In this document: piece by piece, positions 35,035 to 43,262 of the stretch | Position numbering within the stretch: position 1 is the first letter of the stretch | Layout of the letters: each line of letters begins with the position of its first letter | Origin: Kitasatospora herbaricolor | GTDB taxonomy: Bacteria > Actinomycetota > Actinomycetes > Streptomycetales > Streptomycetaceae | Direction: 5' to 3' | Length of the DNA: 64,000 nt | NCBI RefSeq assembly: GCF_030813695.1 | Contig: NZ_JAUSVA010000002.1 | Span: 7,463,501 to 7,527,500 of the forward strand | Program-made: the position numbers and the translations under genes | The notes under the pieces: model-generated | Told to the model about the DNA's origin: nothing | Database searches by the model: none | The model's input: the letters and a program-made list of their open reading frames with translations, nothing else

Positions 35035-35211
35035 ATGTCGTGGACCCTCGTCGCCGTCGTCCTGCTCGCCACCGCCGGGCTGCTGGTGCTCGGCCTGCTC
35101 GCCGGGCGGCTCTGGCTGGATGTGAAGGTGCTGGCCCGCGAGGTGGACACCGCGTCCAGGGCACTCGCCGAGGCCGCCGGCGACCTGGCCGGGGCGTCCC
35201 GGGCGGGCTGA
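35035..35211 (+). CDS. Very small membrane protein upstream of tatA
   Basis: 58 residues: MSWTLVAVVLLATAGLLVLG begins with one membrane helix (about 4-24), followed by an amphipathic helix (LDVKVLAREVDTASRALAEAAGDLAGA). The layout resembles a single-pass protein with a cytoplasmic helix, like TatA in outline but without its sequence motifs. TAGGCT (35022-35027) lies 7 bases before the ATG and no Shine-Dalgarno is seen, so a leaderless mRNA is likely. Function unknown. Confidence 0.65.
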   Translation: MSWTLVAVVLLATAGLLVLGLLAGRLWLDVKVLAREVDTASRALAEAAGDLAGASRAG

Positions 35212-35356
35212 GTCTTCACCTGCTCGTGGCCCGGGGGACTGCTCGGGCGGCGGGCGGCGGGTTACCCTCTGACCGTGGCTCCCGACCTTCCGGCGGGACC
35301 CCTCCCCGACAGTGCGCGGCGGCGATCCCGCCGCCGCGAGAAGAAGGTGGCCGAGC

Positions 35357-35635
35357 ATGCGGATCTCGCCGATCGCGATCCTGGTGGTCGTGGTCCTCGC
35401 AATTCTGCTCTTCGGTGCCAAGCGGCTGCCGGACCTGGCACGCTCGCTGGGCCAGTCGATGCGGATCCTGAAGAGCGAGACCAAGGCCATGCGCGCCGAG
35501 GGGGGTGAGGCCGCGGCCCCCGCGCCGCAGGACGCCCCGCCGCCGAAGACCATCAAGGCCGCCCCGGGTGCCCCCGGACCGTCGCGGCCGGTGGCGGGGG
35601 AGCAGCCGACGCAGGAGACCACGCAGCCGCGATGA
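35357..35635 (+). CDS. tatA: Twin-arginine translocase subunit TatA
   Basis: 92 residues from ATG 35357: a membrane helix (PIAILVVVVLAILLFG), the FGAKRLPDLARSLGQ hinge and amphipathic helix, then a disordered Ala/Pro-rich tail. Forms the protein-conducting part of the Tat system, which exports folded proteins such as the dioxygenase at 1324-2250. An in-frame upstream start (35312) adds a non-conserved arginine-rich leader and was rejected. Confidence 0.95.
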   Translation: MRISPIAILVVVVLAILLFGAKRLPDLARSLGQSMRILKSETKAMRAEGGEAAAPAPQDAPPPKTIKAAPGAPGPSRPVAGEQPTQETTQPR

Positions 35636-35699
35636 GCCGGCGCGCGACCAGCGGAGCCCGCCGTCCGGCGGGCTTCGACGCACAAGTTGAGGACCGGGG

Positions 35700-36641
35700 T
35701 TGAGCAAGTCTTCCAAGGCGCTGAAGGCGCCCAAGGACTCCGAGGGGCGGATGGCCCTCGCCGACCACCTTCGCGAGCTGCGGAACCGGGTGGTGAAGTC
35801 GGTCCTGGCGATCGTGGTCCTCACGATCGTCGCGCTGATCTACCACAAGCAGATCGAGACCTTCCTGCTGAAGCCGCTGCCGCAGTGCACCGTGGAGACG
35901 GCGGCGCAGTACAAGGGCAAGTGCGCGCAGGTCTCCAACATCGGTCTCACCTCGGGCTTCACCTGGATGCTGCAGGTGGCCCTGACGGCCGGTGTGGTCG
36001 GGGCGGTGCCGGTCTGGCTGTACCAGGTGTGGGCGTTCGTGGTGCCCGGGCTGCACAAGCACGAGCGCAAGTACACGATGATCTTCATGGCCTGCGGCGC
36101 CCCGCTGTTCGTCGCCGGTGCCGTCTGCGCCTTCCTGCTGCTGCCGACCACGGTCGAGGTGCTGATCTCGTTCACCCCGAACGGCACGACCCCGATCCTG
36201 CCGCCGAACGACTACTTCAACATCGCCACCCGGATGGTGCTGGTCTTCGGCTTCGCGTTCGAGTTCCCGCTGCTGCTGGTGATGCTCAACCTCATCGGCA
36301 TGGTCAGCGGCCGGCGGCTGCTCGGCTGGTGGCGCGGCATGATCATGGGCATCACGGTGTTCGCTGCCTTCGCGACGCCCAGCGCGGACCCGCTGAGCAT
36401 GCTGGCGCTGGCCGCGCCGATCTGGGCGCTGTACTTCGTCGCCGTGGGTGTCGCGATGCTCAACGACCGCCGCAGGTCCCGTCGCAACCCGGACGCCGGG
36501 CTGGACGACGAGGAGGCTTCGGCGCTGGACCTCTCGGTGGACGCCGTCGCCCTGCCGGGCCCGGTGGAGGCCTCGGCCACCCCGCTGGCCGGCGCCCCGG
36601 TGCCCGCCGCCCGCCGGGAGCAGCTGGACGACATCACCTGA
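35700..36641 (+). CDS. tatC: Twin-arginine translocase subunit TatC
   Basis: 313 residues with six membrane helices. Begins near MALADHLRELRNRVVKSVL, the conserved cytoplasmic TatC N-terminus that binds twin-arginine signals, and holds the expected LYQVWAFVVPGLHKHERKY and FEFPLLLVML segments. The 60-residue C-terminal tail is acidic. A TTG at 35700 with GAGGA upstream is the likely start; ATG 35751 would remove only variable residues. It is in an operon-like arrangement with tatA 64 bases before. Confidence 0.93.
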   Translation: MSKSSKALKAPKDSEGRMALADHLRELRNRVVKSVLAIVVLTIVALIYHKQIETFLLKPLPQCTVETAAQYKGKCAQVSNIGLTSGFTWMLQVALTAGVVGAVPVWLYQVWAFVVPGLHKHERKYTMIFMACGAPLFVAGAVCAFLLLPTTVEVLISFTPNGTTPILPPNDYFNIATRMVLVFGFAFEFPLLLVMLNLIGMVSGRRLLGWWRGMIMGITVFAAFATPSADPLSMLALAAPIWALYFVAVGVAMLNDRRRSRRNPDAGLDDEEASALDLSVDAVALPGPVEASATPLAGAPVPAARREQLDDIT

Positions 36642-36662
36642 TCCGCCCGGGTCAGTCCGCCG

Positions 36663-36698
36663 GAGCCCCGGCCCGCCGTCACCGGCGGGCCGGGGCTC
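36663..36698 (+). terminator. Terminator of tatAC
   Basis: Perfect 16-bp stem (GAGCCCCGGCCCGCCG and its complement) with a 4-base TCAC loop, 21 bases after tatC. Confidence 0.85.
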
Positions 36699-36759
36699 TC
36701 GCGTGTCCGGCGGCGTCGGCGCCCTGGGGGCGGGCCCGCGCGGCGACGGCGGGGCACCC

Positions 36760-36794
36760 TTGGCAGCAGGCGGGCAATGTGACATATTACTGAG
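36760..36794 (+). promoter_or_regulatory. Promoter and operator of the first catabolic unit
   Basis: TTGGCA (36760-36765), 17 bases, CATATT (36783-36788) form a promoter whose start point would fall at about the GTG of the next gene (36795). The 9-bp palindrome ATGTGACAT (36777-36785) overlaps the -10 box. Related GTGACAT elements stand in front of the DapA-family and GntR genes, so this is a likely site for the GntR protein. Confidence 0.6.
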
Positions 36795-37949
36795 GTGAAG
36801 AGAGCCTCCCTGGACGTCGTCGTGGTCGGCGCCGGAGTCGTCGGCGCCGCCTGCGCCTACTACGCGACCCTGGCCGGCCTGCGGGTCGCCGTCGTCGACC
36901 GCGGACCGGTCGCCGGCGGCACCACCGGCGCCGGTGAGGGCAACCTGCTGGTCTCCGACAAGGAGCCCGGCCCCGAACTCGACCTCGCCCTGCTCAGCAC
37001 CCGGCTCTGGCGCGAACTCGCCGAGAGCCTCGGCCCCGCCGTCGAGTACGAGCCCAAGGGCGGTCTGGTGGTCGCCGCCGACCAGCGCCGGCAGGACGCG
37101 CTGCGGGCCTTCGCCGCCGGGCAGACCGCGGCCGGGGTGGAGGCCGTCGAAGTCCCCGCCGACGCCCTTCGGGAGCTCGAACCGCACCTCGCCCCCGGCC
37201 TGGCCGGCGGCTTCCACTACCCGCAGGACGCGCAGGTCCAGCCCGCTCTGGCGGCGGCCCACCTGCTGCGCGCCGCCCGCGAGGCCGGCGCCGAACTGCG
37301 GCTCGGCGAGAGCGTCCGGGCGGTGCGCACCGGGCCGGCCGGCGAGGTGCGCGGCGTCGCCACCGACCGGGGCGAACTGTGCGCCCCCGCCGTCGTCAAC
37401 GCGGCCGGCACCTGGGGCGGCGAGCTGGCGGCCCTGGCCGGCGTGACACTCCCGGTGCTGCCCCGGCGGGGCTTCGTCCTGGTCACCGAACCGCTGCCGC
37501 GGATCGTCCGGCACAAGGTCTACGCCGCCGACTACGTCGCGGACGTCGCCAGCGGATCGGCCGCCCTGCAGACCTCGGCCGTGGTCGAGGGCACACCCGC
37601 CGGGCCGGTGCTGATCGGCGCCAGCCGCGAGCGGGTCGGGTTCGACCGGACCCTCTCGGTCGAGGTGCTGCGGCGGCTGGCCGCGCAGGCGGCGCGGCTG
37701 TTCCCGGTGCTCGCCGACGTGTCGGTGCTGCGCGCCTACCGGGGCTTCCGCCCCTACCTGCCCGACCACCTGCCGGCCGTCGGCGCCGACCCCCGGGTGC
37801 CCGGGCTGCACCACGCGTGCGGCCACGAGGGCGCGGGCATCGGCCTGGCACCGGCCACCGGTCTGCTGATCAGCCGCCAGCTGACCGGCGAGCCGCCCGG
37901 GTTCGACCTCGCGCCGTTCCGGCCCGACCGCTTCCCCGGGGCGACCTGA
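36795..37949 (+). CDS. FAD-dependent amine oxidoreductase (DAO fold), candidate beta subunit of D-hydroxyproline dehydrogenase
   Basis: 384 residues. The dinucleotide-binding motif is at the N-terminus (VVVVGAGVVGAACAYYA), with a long FAD domain and a C-terminal RAYRGFRPYLPDHLPAVG ... GHEGAGIGLAPATG, as in DadA, HcnC and the beta subunit of LhpBEF-type enzymes. In this cluster it would oxidise cis-4-hydroxy-D-proline to a pyrroline carboxylate. The GTG at 36795 lacks a clear Shine-Dalgarno and may head a leaderless mRNA. Its two partner subunits follow at once. Confidence 0.85.
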   Translation: MKRASLDVVVVGAGVVGAACAYYATLAGLRVAVVDRGPVAGGTTGAGEGNLLVSDKEPGPELDLALLSTRLWRELAESLGPAVEYEPKGGLVVAADQRRQDALRAFAAGQTAAGVEAVEVPADALRELEPHLAPGLAGGFHYPQDAQVQPALAAAHLLRAAREAGAELRLGESVRAVRTGPAGEVRGVATDRGELCAPAVVNAAGTWGGELAALAGVTLPVLPRRGFVLVTEPLPRIVRHKVYAADYVADVASGSAALQTSAVVEGTPAGPVLIGASRERVGFDRTLSVEVLRRLAAQAARLFPVLADVSVLRAYRGFRPYLPDHLPAVGADPRVPGLHHACGHEGAGIGLAPATGLLISRQLTGEPPGFDLAPFRPDRFPGAT

Positions 37950-38043
37950 GCCGGCGCCCTCCTCCCTGGACGGCCCGCTTGCGCGTGCCGCCCGTACGCC
38001 CTCTTGAACGCCCGCCCGCACCCGACCGGAACGGAAGTCCGCC

Positions 38044-38358
38044 GTGCGCCGAACCCCCGCCGCCCTGGTCAGGGCCGAGCCGCAGCCCGCCCACACGATC
38101 GAGTTCGACGGCCGTCCGGTCCCCGCCCTGCCCGGGCAGAGCATCGCCGCCGCCCTCTGGGCCGAAGGCATCCTCGCCTGGCGCACCACCCGGGTCGGCG
38201 GCCGGCCGCGCGGCGCCTTCTGCGGCATCGGCGTCTGCTTCGACTGCCTGGCCACCGTCAACGGCCGCCCCAACCAGCGCACCTGCCTGCTGCCGGCCGG
38301 CCCGGGCGACACCGTCACCACCCAGGAGGGCCACGGCCGTGCCGACCTCGCCGTCTGA
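38044..38358 (+). CDS. (2Fe-2S)-binding subunit, HcnA-like
   Basis: 104 residues with plant-type ferredoxin ligands: FCGIGVCFDCLATVNGRPNQRTC gives the Cys pattern of a [2Fe-2S] cluster. It matches the small electron-carrying subunit of multi-subunit amino-acid or opine dehydrogenases (HcnA, LhpE/F type). It overlaps the next gene by 20 bases. The GTG at 38044 follows GGAACGGAAG. Confidence 0.85.
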   Translation: MRRTPAALVRAEPQPAHTIEFDGRPVPALPGQSIAAALWAEGILAWRTTRVGGRPRGAFCGIGVCFDCLATVNGRPNQRTCLLPAGPGDTVTTQEGHGRADLAV

Positions 38359-39772
38359 CCCCGCCGCGGGCTACGACCTCGCCGTGATCGGGGCCGGCCC
38401 CGCCGGGCTCGCCGCCGCCGTCACCGCGGCCGACCTCGGCCTGCGCTGCGCCCTGCTCGACGCCGGGCCCCGCACCGGAGGCCAGTACTACCGGCATCCG
38501 GCGCCCGGCCTCGGTGCCACCCGCCCCGGGCGGCTGCACCACGGCTGGCGGCGCTACACCGCCCTGGCCGCCCGGCTCGCCGCGCACACCCTGGCCGGCC
38601 GGGTCGACCACCTCGCCGAGCACCACGTCTGGACGGCCGAACGGGCCGGCGGCTGGCTGCTGCACGCCACCGTGGGCCCGGCGGCGGAGCGGCGCGCGAG
38701 CGTCCGGGCCCGGGCCGTGCTGCTCGCCACCGGCGCGTACGAGCGGCAGCTGCCCTTCCCCGGCTGGACCCTGCCGGGGGTGGTCACGGCCGGCGGCGCG
38801 CAGGCGATGCTCAAGTCCGGCCTGGTGCTGCCCGGCCGGCGGATCGTGCTGGCCGGCAGCGGGCCGCTGCTGCTGGCGGCGGCCTCCTCGCTGGTCGGCG
38901 CCGGGGCCGAGGTGCCGGTGGTGGCGGAGGCCGCCGACTACCTGGGCTACGCGCGCCGGCCGGGGGTGCCGGCCGCCGTGCCCGGCAAGCTGGCCGAGGG
39001 GGCGGTGCACGCCGCCGCACTGCTGCGCCACCGGGTACGGCTGCTGCGCCGTACGGCGGTGGTGGAGGCGCACGGCACCGACCGGGTCACCGGCGTCACG
39101 CTGGCCCGGCTGGACCGGGACTGGCGGCCGCTGCCGGGCACCGGGCGGCGGATCGCCTGCGACGCGCTGGCGGTCGGCCACGGCCTGCTGCCGCAGATCG
39201 AACTGGCCACCGAGCTGGGGGCCGAGACCCGCCGCACGCCCGACGGCGCCTTCGCGCTGAGGGTGGACGCCCGCCAGCGCACCAGCCTGCCCGGGCTCTG
39301 GGCGGCCGGCGAGACCTGCGGGGTCGGCGGGGCGGATCTCGCCCTGGCCGAGGGGGAGCTGGCCGCGTACGCGGTCGCCGGCCGCTCCCCGGCGGCGGGG
39401 CTGACGGGCCGCCGGGCCCGGCTGCGGGCCTTCGCCGAGCTGATGGCCGCCGCGCACCGGCCCGGCCCGGGCTGGCCGGGCTGGCTGCGGCCGGACACCG
39501 AGGTCTGCCGCTGCGAGGAGGTCACGGCCGGGCGGATCGGCGAGGCGGTGGACGCGCTCGGCGCGGGCGACGCCCGTACGGTCAAGCTGCTGACCAGGGC
39601 CGGGATGGGCTGGTGCCAGGGCCGGATGTGCGGCTCCGCGGTGGCCTGCCTGGCGGGCGGCCCGGCGGCCGGGCCGGACAGCCGTCCGCTGGCGGTGCCG
39701 GTGCCGCTCGGGCAGCTCGGACGGTTCGGGCAGCCCGCTGGTCCTGGGCGGTCGGCAGGCCCGCAGCGCTGA
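38339..39772 (+). CDS. FAD/NAD(P)-binding oxidoreductase, HcnB-like alpha subunit with C-terminal Fe-S domain
   Basis: 477 residues. N-terminal FAD motif (YDLAVIGAGPAGLAAAV), a second nucleotide-binding motif (IVLAGSGPLLLAAASSL), and a C-terminal BFD-like [2Fe-2S] domain with CRCEEVT and CQGRMCG cysteines. Such proteins pair with a DAO-type subunit and a small ferredoxin to form opine, hydrogen-cyanide or D-hydroxyproline dehydrogenases. GTG 38339 lies inside the previous gene, with AGGAGGG 8 bases upstream. Context favours hydroxyproline oxidation. Confidence 0.85.
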   Translation: MPTSPSDPAAGYDLAVIGAGPAGLAAAVTAADLGLRCALLDAGPRTGGQYYRHPAPGLGATRPGRLHHGWRRYTALAARLAAHTLAGRVDHLAEHHVWTAERAGGWLLHATVGPAAERRASVRARAVLLATGAYERQLPFPGWTLPGVVTAGGAQAMLKSGLVLPGRRIVLAGSGPLLLAAASSLVGAGAEVPVVAEAADYLGYARRPGVPAAVPGKLAEGAVHAAALLRHRVRLLRRTAVVEAHGTDRVTGVTLARLDRDWRPLPGTGRRIACDALAVGHGLLPQIELATELGAETRRTPDGAFALRVDARQRTSLPGLWAAGETCGVGGADLALAEGELAAYAVAGRSPAAGLTGRRARLRAFAELMAAAHRPGPGWPGWLRPDTEVCRCEEVTAGRIGEAVDALGAGDARTVKLLTRAGMGWCQGRMCGSAVACLAGGPAAGPDSRPLAVPVPLGQLGRFGQPAGPGRSAGPQR

Positions 39773-39791
39773 GACCCGCCGCGGCGGGCCC

Positions 39792-39839
39792 TTGTCACCG
39801 ACTGCGTCCGCTAATAAAATGTCACACCTCACCAAGGAG
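39792..39839 (+). promoter_or_regulatory. Promoter and operator of the main catabolic operon
   Basis: TTGTCA (39792-39797), 17 bases, TAAAAT (39815-39820) is a near-consensus promoter. ATGTCACAC (39819-39827), a one-mismatch form of the ATGTGACAT palindrome read in the other direction, overlaps the -10 box and start point. AAGGAG (39834-39839) is the Shine-Dalgarno for the GTG at 39847. Confidence 0.65.
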
Positions 39840-39846
39840 TAATGCC

Positions 39847-40755
39847 GTGTCCAACACCCCGCACGACACCGCCCGCCCCTGGCGCGGAATCATGGTCGCC
39901 ACCACGACCCCGCTGCGCGCCGACCTCTCCGTCGACTACGACGCCTACGCCGAGCACGTGCGCCGGCTGATCGACGCCGGCTGCGACGGCGTCGTCCCCA
40001 ACGGCTCGCTCGGCGAGTACCAGACCCTCACCGCCGAGGAGCGGGCCCGGATCGTCACCACCGCCGTGGAGGCGGCCGGCGACGGGGCCCGGGTGATGCC
40101 GGGCGTCGCCGCGTACGGCAGCGCGGAGTCCCGCCGCTGGACGGAGCAGGCCGCCGAGGCCGGCGCCGGGTCCGTCCTGCTGCTGCCGCCCAACGCCTAC
40201 CGGGCCGACCACGCCACCGTCCGGGCCCACTACGCCGAGGTGGCCGCCGCCGGCCTGCCGGTGGTCGCGTACAACAACCCGTTCGACACCAAGGTCGACC
40301 TGGTGCCCGCCCTGCTGGCCCAACTGCACGGCGAGGGCTCGATCGTGGCCGTCAAGGAGTTCAGCGGCGACGTCCGGCGGGCCTACGAGATCGCCGAACT
40401 GGCCCCCGGCCTCGACCTGCTGATCGGCGCCGACGACGTGCTGCTGGAGCTCGCCCTGGCCGGCGCCGTCGGCTGGATCGCGGGCTACCCCAACGCCCTC
40501 CCCGAGGCCTCGGTGGCGCTCTACCGGGCCGCGCTGGCCCAGGACCTGGAGACCGCGCTGTCGCTCTACAAGGCCCTGCACCCGCTGCTGCGCTGGGACT
40601 CCAGGACGGAGTTCGTCCAGGCCATCAAGCTCTCCATGGACATCGCCGGACTGCCCGGCGGCCCGACCCGCCCCCCGCGCGGACCGCTCCCGCCGGAGAC
40701 CGAGGCCGCCGTCCGCGCCGCCACCGAGAAGGCCCTCGCCGAGGGGCTCGCCTGA
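39847..40755 (+). CDS. DapA-family aldolase/deaminase, candidate pyrroline-4-hydroxy-2-carboxylate deaminase
   Basis: 302 residues, a (beta/alpha)8 DapA-type lyase. The Schiff-base Lys170 (VAVKEFSGD) and catalytic Tyr142 (VAYNNP) are present. In hydroxyproline breakdown a family member removes ammonia and water from the pyrroline to give alpha-ketoglutarate semialdehyde. Neighbours that make and use these compounds support that role; sequence alone cannot exclude another DapA-type reaction. The GTG start was chosen for the AAGGAG 7 bases before it. Confidence 0.85.
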   Translation: MSNTPHDTARPWRGIMVATTTPLRADLSVDYDAYAEHVRRLIDAGCDGVVPNGSLGEYQTLTAEERARIVTTAVEAAGDGARVMPGVAAYGSAESRRWTEQAAEAGAGSVLLLPPNAYRADHATVRAHYAEVAAAGLPVVAYNNPFDTKVDLVPALLAQLHGEGSIVAVKEFSGDVRRAYEIAELAPGLDLLIGADDVLLELALAGAVGWIAGYPNALPEASVALYRAALAQDLETALSLYKALHPLLRWDSRTEFVQAIKLSMDIAGLPGGPTRPPRGPLPPETEAAVRAATEKALAEGLA

Positions 40756-40843
40756 CCGGCGACGGTCCCGCAGGACCCACGGGCCGGCTGCGACGGCAGC
40801 CGGCCCGGCGCCCGCCCACCCTCACCCCCACGGGAGCCCACCC

Positions 40844-41842
40844 ATGCGCAGCCGCCACGTCTTCCACGCCGTCGACTCCCACACCGAGGGCATGCCGACC
40901 CGGGTCGTCACCGGCGGGTTCGGCGTCGTCCCCGGCGCCACCATGGCCGAGCGCCGGGTCCACTTCCAGCAGCACCTCGACCACTTCCGCACCCTGCTGA
41001 TGTACGAGCCGCGCGGCCACGCCGCGATGAGCGGCGCCGTGCTGCAGCCGCCCACCCGGCCGGACGCCGACTTCGGGGTGCTCTTCATCGAGGTCTCCGG
41101 GCTGCTGCCGATGTGCGGGCACGGCACCATCGGCGTCGCCACGGTCCTGGTCGAGACCGGCATGGTCGAGGTGGTCGAGCCGGTCACCACCGTCCGCCTG
41201 GACACCCCCGCCGGGCTGGTCGTCGCCGAGGTGCGGGTCGAGGACGGCGCCGCCGTCGCCGTGACGATCCGCAACGTCCCCTCGTACGCCGTCGCGCTCG
41301 ACCGCAAGGCCGAGGTGCCCGGGTACGGCACCGTCGGCTACGACCTCGCCTACGGCGGCAACTTCTACGCCGTGCTGCCGCTCGCCGAGTTCGGGCTGCC
41401 CTTCGAGCGCGAGCGCAAGGACGACATCCTGGCGGCCGGGCTCGCCCTGATGGACGTCATCAACGCGGAGCCGCCCGTCCACCCGGAGGACCCGTCGATC
41501 CGGGGCTGCCACCACGTCCAGCTGCTCGCCCCCGGCTCCACCGCCGAGCACTCCCGGCACGCGATGGCCATCCACCCCGGCTGGTTCGACCGCTCGCCGT
41601 GCGGCACCGGCACCTCGGCCCGGATGGCCCAGCTGCACGCCCGCGGCGAACTGCCGATCGGCCGGGACTTCCGCAACGACTCCTTCATCGGCACCAGCTT
41701 CACCGGCCGCCTGGTCGCCGAGACCACCGTGGCCGGCCGGCCCGCGGTGGTGCCCACCGTCACCGGCCGGGCCTGGATCACCGGGACCGCCCAGTACTTC
41801 CTCGACCCGAGCGATCCCTTCCCCGCCGGGTTCCTGCTCTGA
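40844..41842 (+). CDS. Proline racemase family, probable 4-hydroxyproline 2-epimerase
   Basis: 332 residues. The two catalytic cysteines are Cys91 (MCGHGTIG) and Cys253 (SPCGTGTSA), as required for two-base epimerisation. RGHAAMSGAV and GNFYAV are also family-typical. It would convert trans-4-hydroxy-L-proline into cis-4-hydroxy-D-proline, the substrate of the dehydrogenase encoded upstream. Plain proline racemase activity is the main alternative. It is the second gene of the operon. Confidence 0.87.
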   Translation: MRSRHVFHAVDSHTEGMPTRVVTGGFGVVPGATMAERRVHFQQHLDHFRTLLMYEPRGHAAMSGAVLQPPTRPDADFGVLFIEVSGLLPMCGHGTIGVATVLVETGMVEVVEPVTTVRLDTPAGLVVAEVRVEDGAAVAVTIRNVPSYAVALDRKAEVPGYGTVGYDLAYGGNFYAVLPLAEFGLPFERERKDDILAAGLALMDVINAEPPVHPEDPSIRGCHHVQLLAPGSTAEHSRHAMAIHPGWFDRSPCGTGTSARMAQLHARGELPIGRDFRNDSFIGTSFTGRLVAETTVAGRPAVVPTVTGRAWITGTAQYFLDPSDPFPAGFLL

Positions 41843-41891
41843 GCTCCGCCCCGGCCGCCGCCACCCGGCCCCAGCCCCGAAAGGCCCCGTC

Positions 41892-43262
41892 GTGACCGTC
41901 ACCTCCCGCAACCCCGCCGACCCCGCCGACCTGGTGATCAGCGTCCCGGCCCCGGGCGCCCCGGGCGTCGCGGCCGCCGCCGCCCGGGCCCGCGCGACCC
42001 AGCCCGACTGGGCGGCGGCCGGCGCCGCCGCCCGCTCCGCCGCCCTCACCCGGGCGGCCGAGGCCGTCGAGGCGCACGCGGACGAGCTCACCGCGCTGAT
42101 CGTCCGGGAGGTCGGCAAGCCGGCCGCCGAGGCCCGCGGCGAGGTCGCCAGGACCGCCGCGATCTGGCGCTACTACGCCCAGACGCCGTACGCGCCCACC
42201 GGCGCCGTGCACGAGCCGGCCGCCGGCCGGGGGCTGCTGCTCACCCGGCGCCGCCCCTACGGCGTGGCCGGGCTGATCACCCCGTGGAACTTCCCGCTGG
42301 CGATCCCCGTCTGGAAGGCCGCCCCCGCGCTCGCGGCCGGGAACACCGTGCTGCTCAAGCCCGCGCCCGAGGCCACCGCCTGCGCCCTGCGGCTGGCCGA
42401 ACTGGCCGGCCTGCCCGCGGGGGTGCTGACGGTGGTACCGGGCGGCGCCGAGGAGGGCGAGGCGCTGGTCCGGGCCGCCGACGTGGTCTCGTTCACCGGC
42501 TCCACCGCGGTCGGCCGGGCCGTGGTGCACGCCGCCACCGAGCGCGGCGTCCCCGTCCAGGCCGAGCTGGGCGGGCTGAACTCCGCCCTGGTGCTGCCCG
42601 ACGCCGACATCGAGCAGGCCGCCACCCACCTGGCGGCCGCGATCGCCGGGTACGCGGGCCAGAAGTGCACCGCCACCAGCCGGGTGATCGCGGTCGGTGC
42701 CGCCTACGGGCCGCTGCGCGAGGCGCTCACCAAGGCGCTCACCGCCCTCGCCGGGCCGGCCGCGCTGGAGAGCCTCTGCGGCCCGCTCATCTCGGCCGCC
42801 GCCCGGGAGCGGCTGACCGGTGCGATCGGCTCGGCCAGGGAGCAGGGCGCCACCGTGCTGGCCGGCGCCGGAGTCCCGGAACGGGACGGCTGGTACCTCG
42901 AACCCGCCCTGCTGGCGGACGTGCCGGCCGGGCACCCGCTGCGCACCGAGGAGTTCTTCGGCCCGGTCGCGGTCCTGCTGCCCGCCGCCGACCTCGACGA
43001 GGCCCTGGCGCTGGCCAACGACACCCGGCACAGCCTCGCCACCTCCGTCCACACCCGGGACCTCGACACCGCGCTGGCCGCCGCCGACCGGCTGGAGGCC
43101 GGCATGATCCGGATCAACGCCCCCTCCAGCGGCGTCGACTTCCACCTGCCGTTCGGCGGCACCGGCGCCGCGATCCACGGCGACCGCGAGCAGGGCCAGG
43201 CGGCCCTGGACTTCTACACCGTCGGCCGGACCGTCACCCTGCTCCCGGCGGAGGCCGCCTGA
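41892..43262 (+). CDS. Aldehyde dehydrogenase, candidate alpha-ketoglutarate semialdehyde dehydrogenase
   Basis: 456 residues with the ALDH fold: NAD(P)-binding WNFPLAIPVWKAAPALAAGN and FTGSTAVG, glutamate in AELGGLNSALV, catalytic Cys259 (GQKCTATSR). Slightly shorter than usual at the N-terminus. It would oxidise alpha-ketoglutarate semialdehyde to alpha-ketoglutarate, the last step of hydroxyproline use. Its stop shares one base with the start of the next gene. Confidence 0.87.
   Translation: MTVTSRNPADPADLVISVPAPGAPGVAAAAARARATQPDWAAAGAAARSAALTRAAEAVEAHADELTALIVREVGKPAAEARGEVARTAAIWRYYAQTPYAPTGAVHEPAAGRGLLLTRRRPYGVAGLITPWNFPLAIPVWKAAPALAAGNTVLLKPAPEATACALRLAELAGLPAGVLTVVPGGAEEGEALVRAADVVSFTGSTAVGRAVVHAATERGVPVQAELGGLNSALVLPDADIEQAATHLAAAIAGYAGQKCTATSRVIAVGAAYGPLREALTKALTALAGPAALESLCGPLISAAARERLTGAIGSAREQGATVLAGAGVPERDGWYLEPALLADVPAGHPLRTEEFFGPVAVLLPAADLDEALALANDTRHSLATSVHTRDLDTALAAADRLEAGMIRINAPSSGVDFHLPFGGTGAAIHGDREQGQAALDFYTVGRTVTLLPAEAA

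Noticed and set aside
35275..35508. A 77-codon plus-strand frame ahead of and overlapping tatA
   Set aside because: It runs out of frame through tatA and has no recognisable features.
35553..38321. A 922-codon minus-strand open frame across tatC and the first oxidoreductase gene
   Set aside because: Antisense shadow of two clear genes on the plus strand.
36795..39772. Three-gene set read as hydrogen cyanide synthase (HcnABC)
   Set aside because: Subunit types match, but neighbours are a hydroxyproline epimerase, a DapA-type deaminase and an aldehyde dehydrogenase, which favour D-hydroxyproline dehydrogenase.
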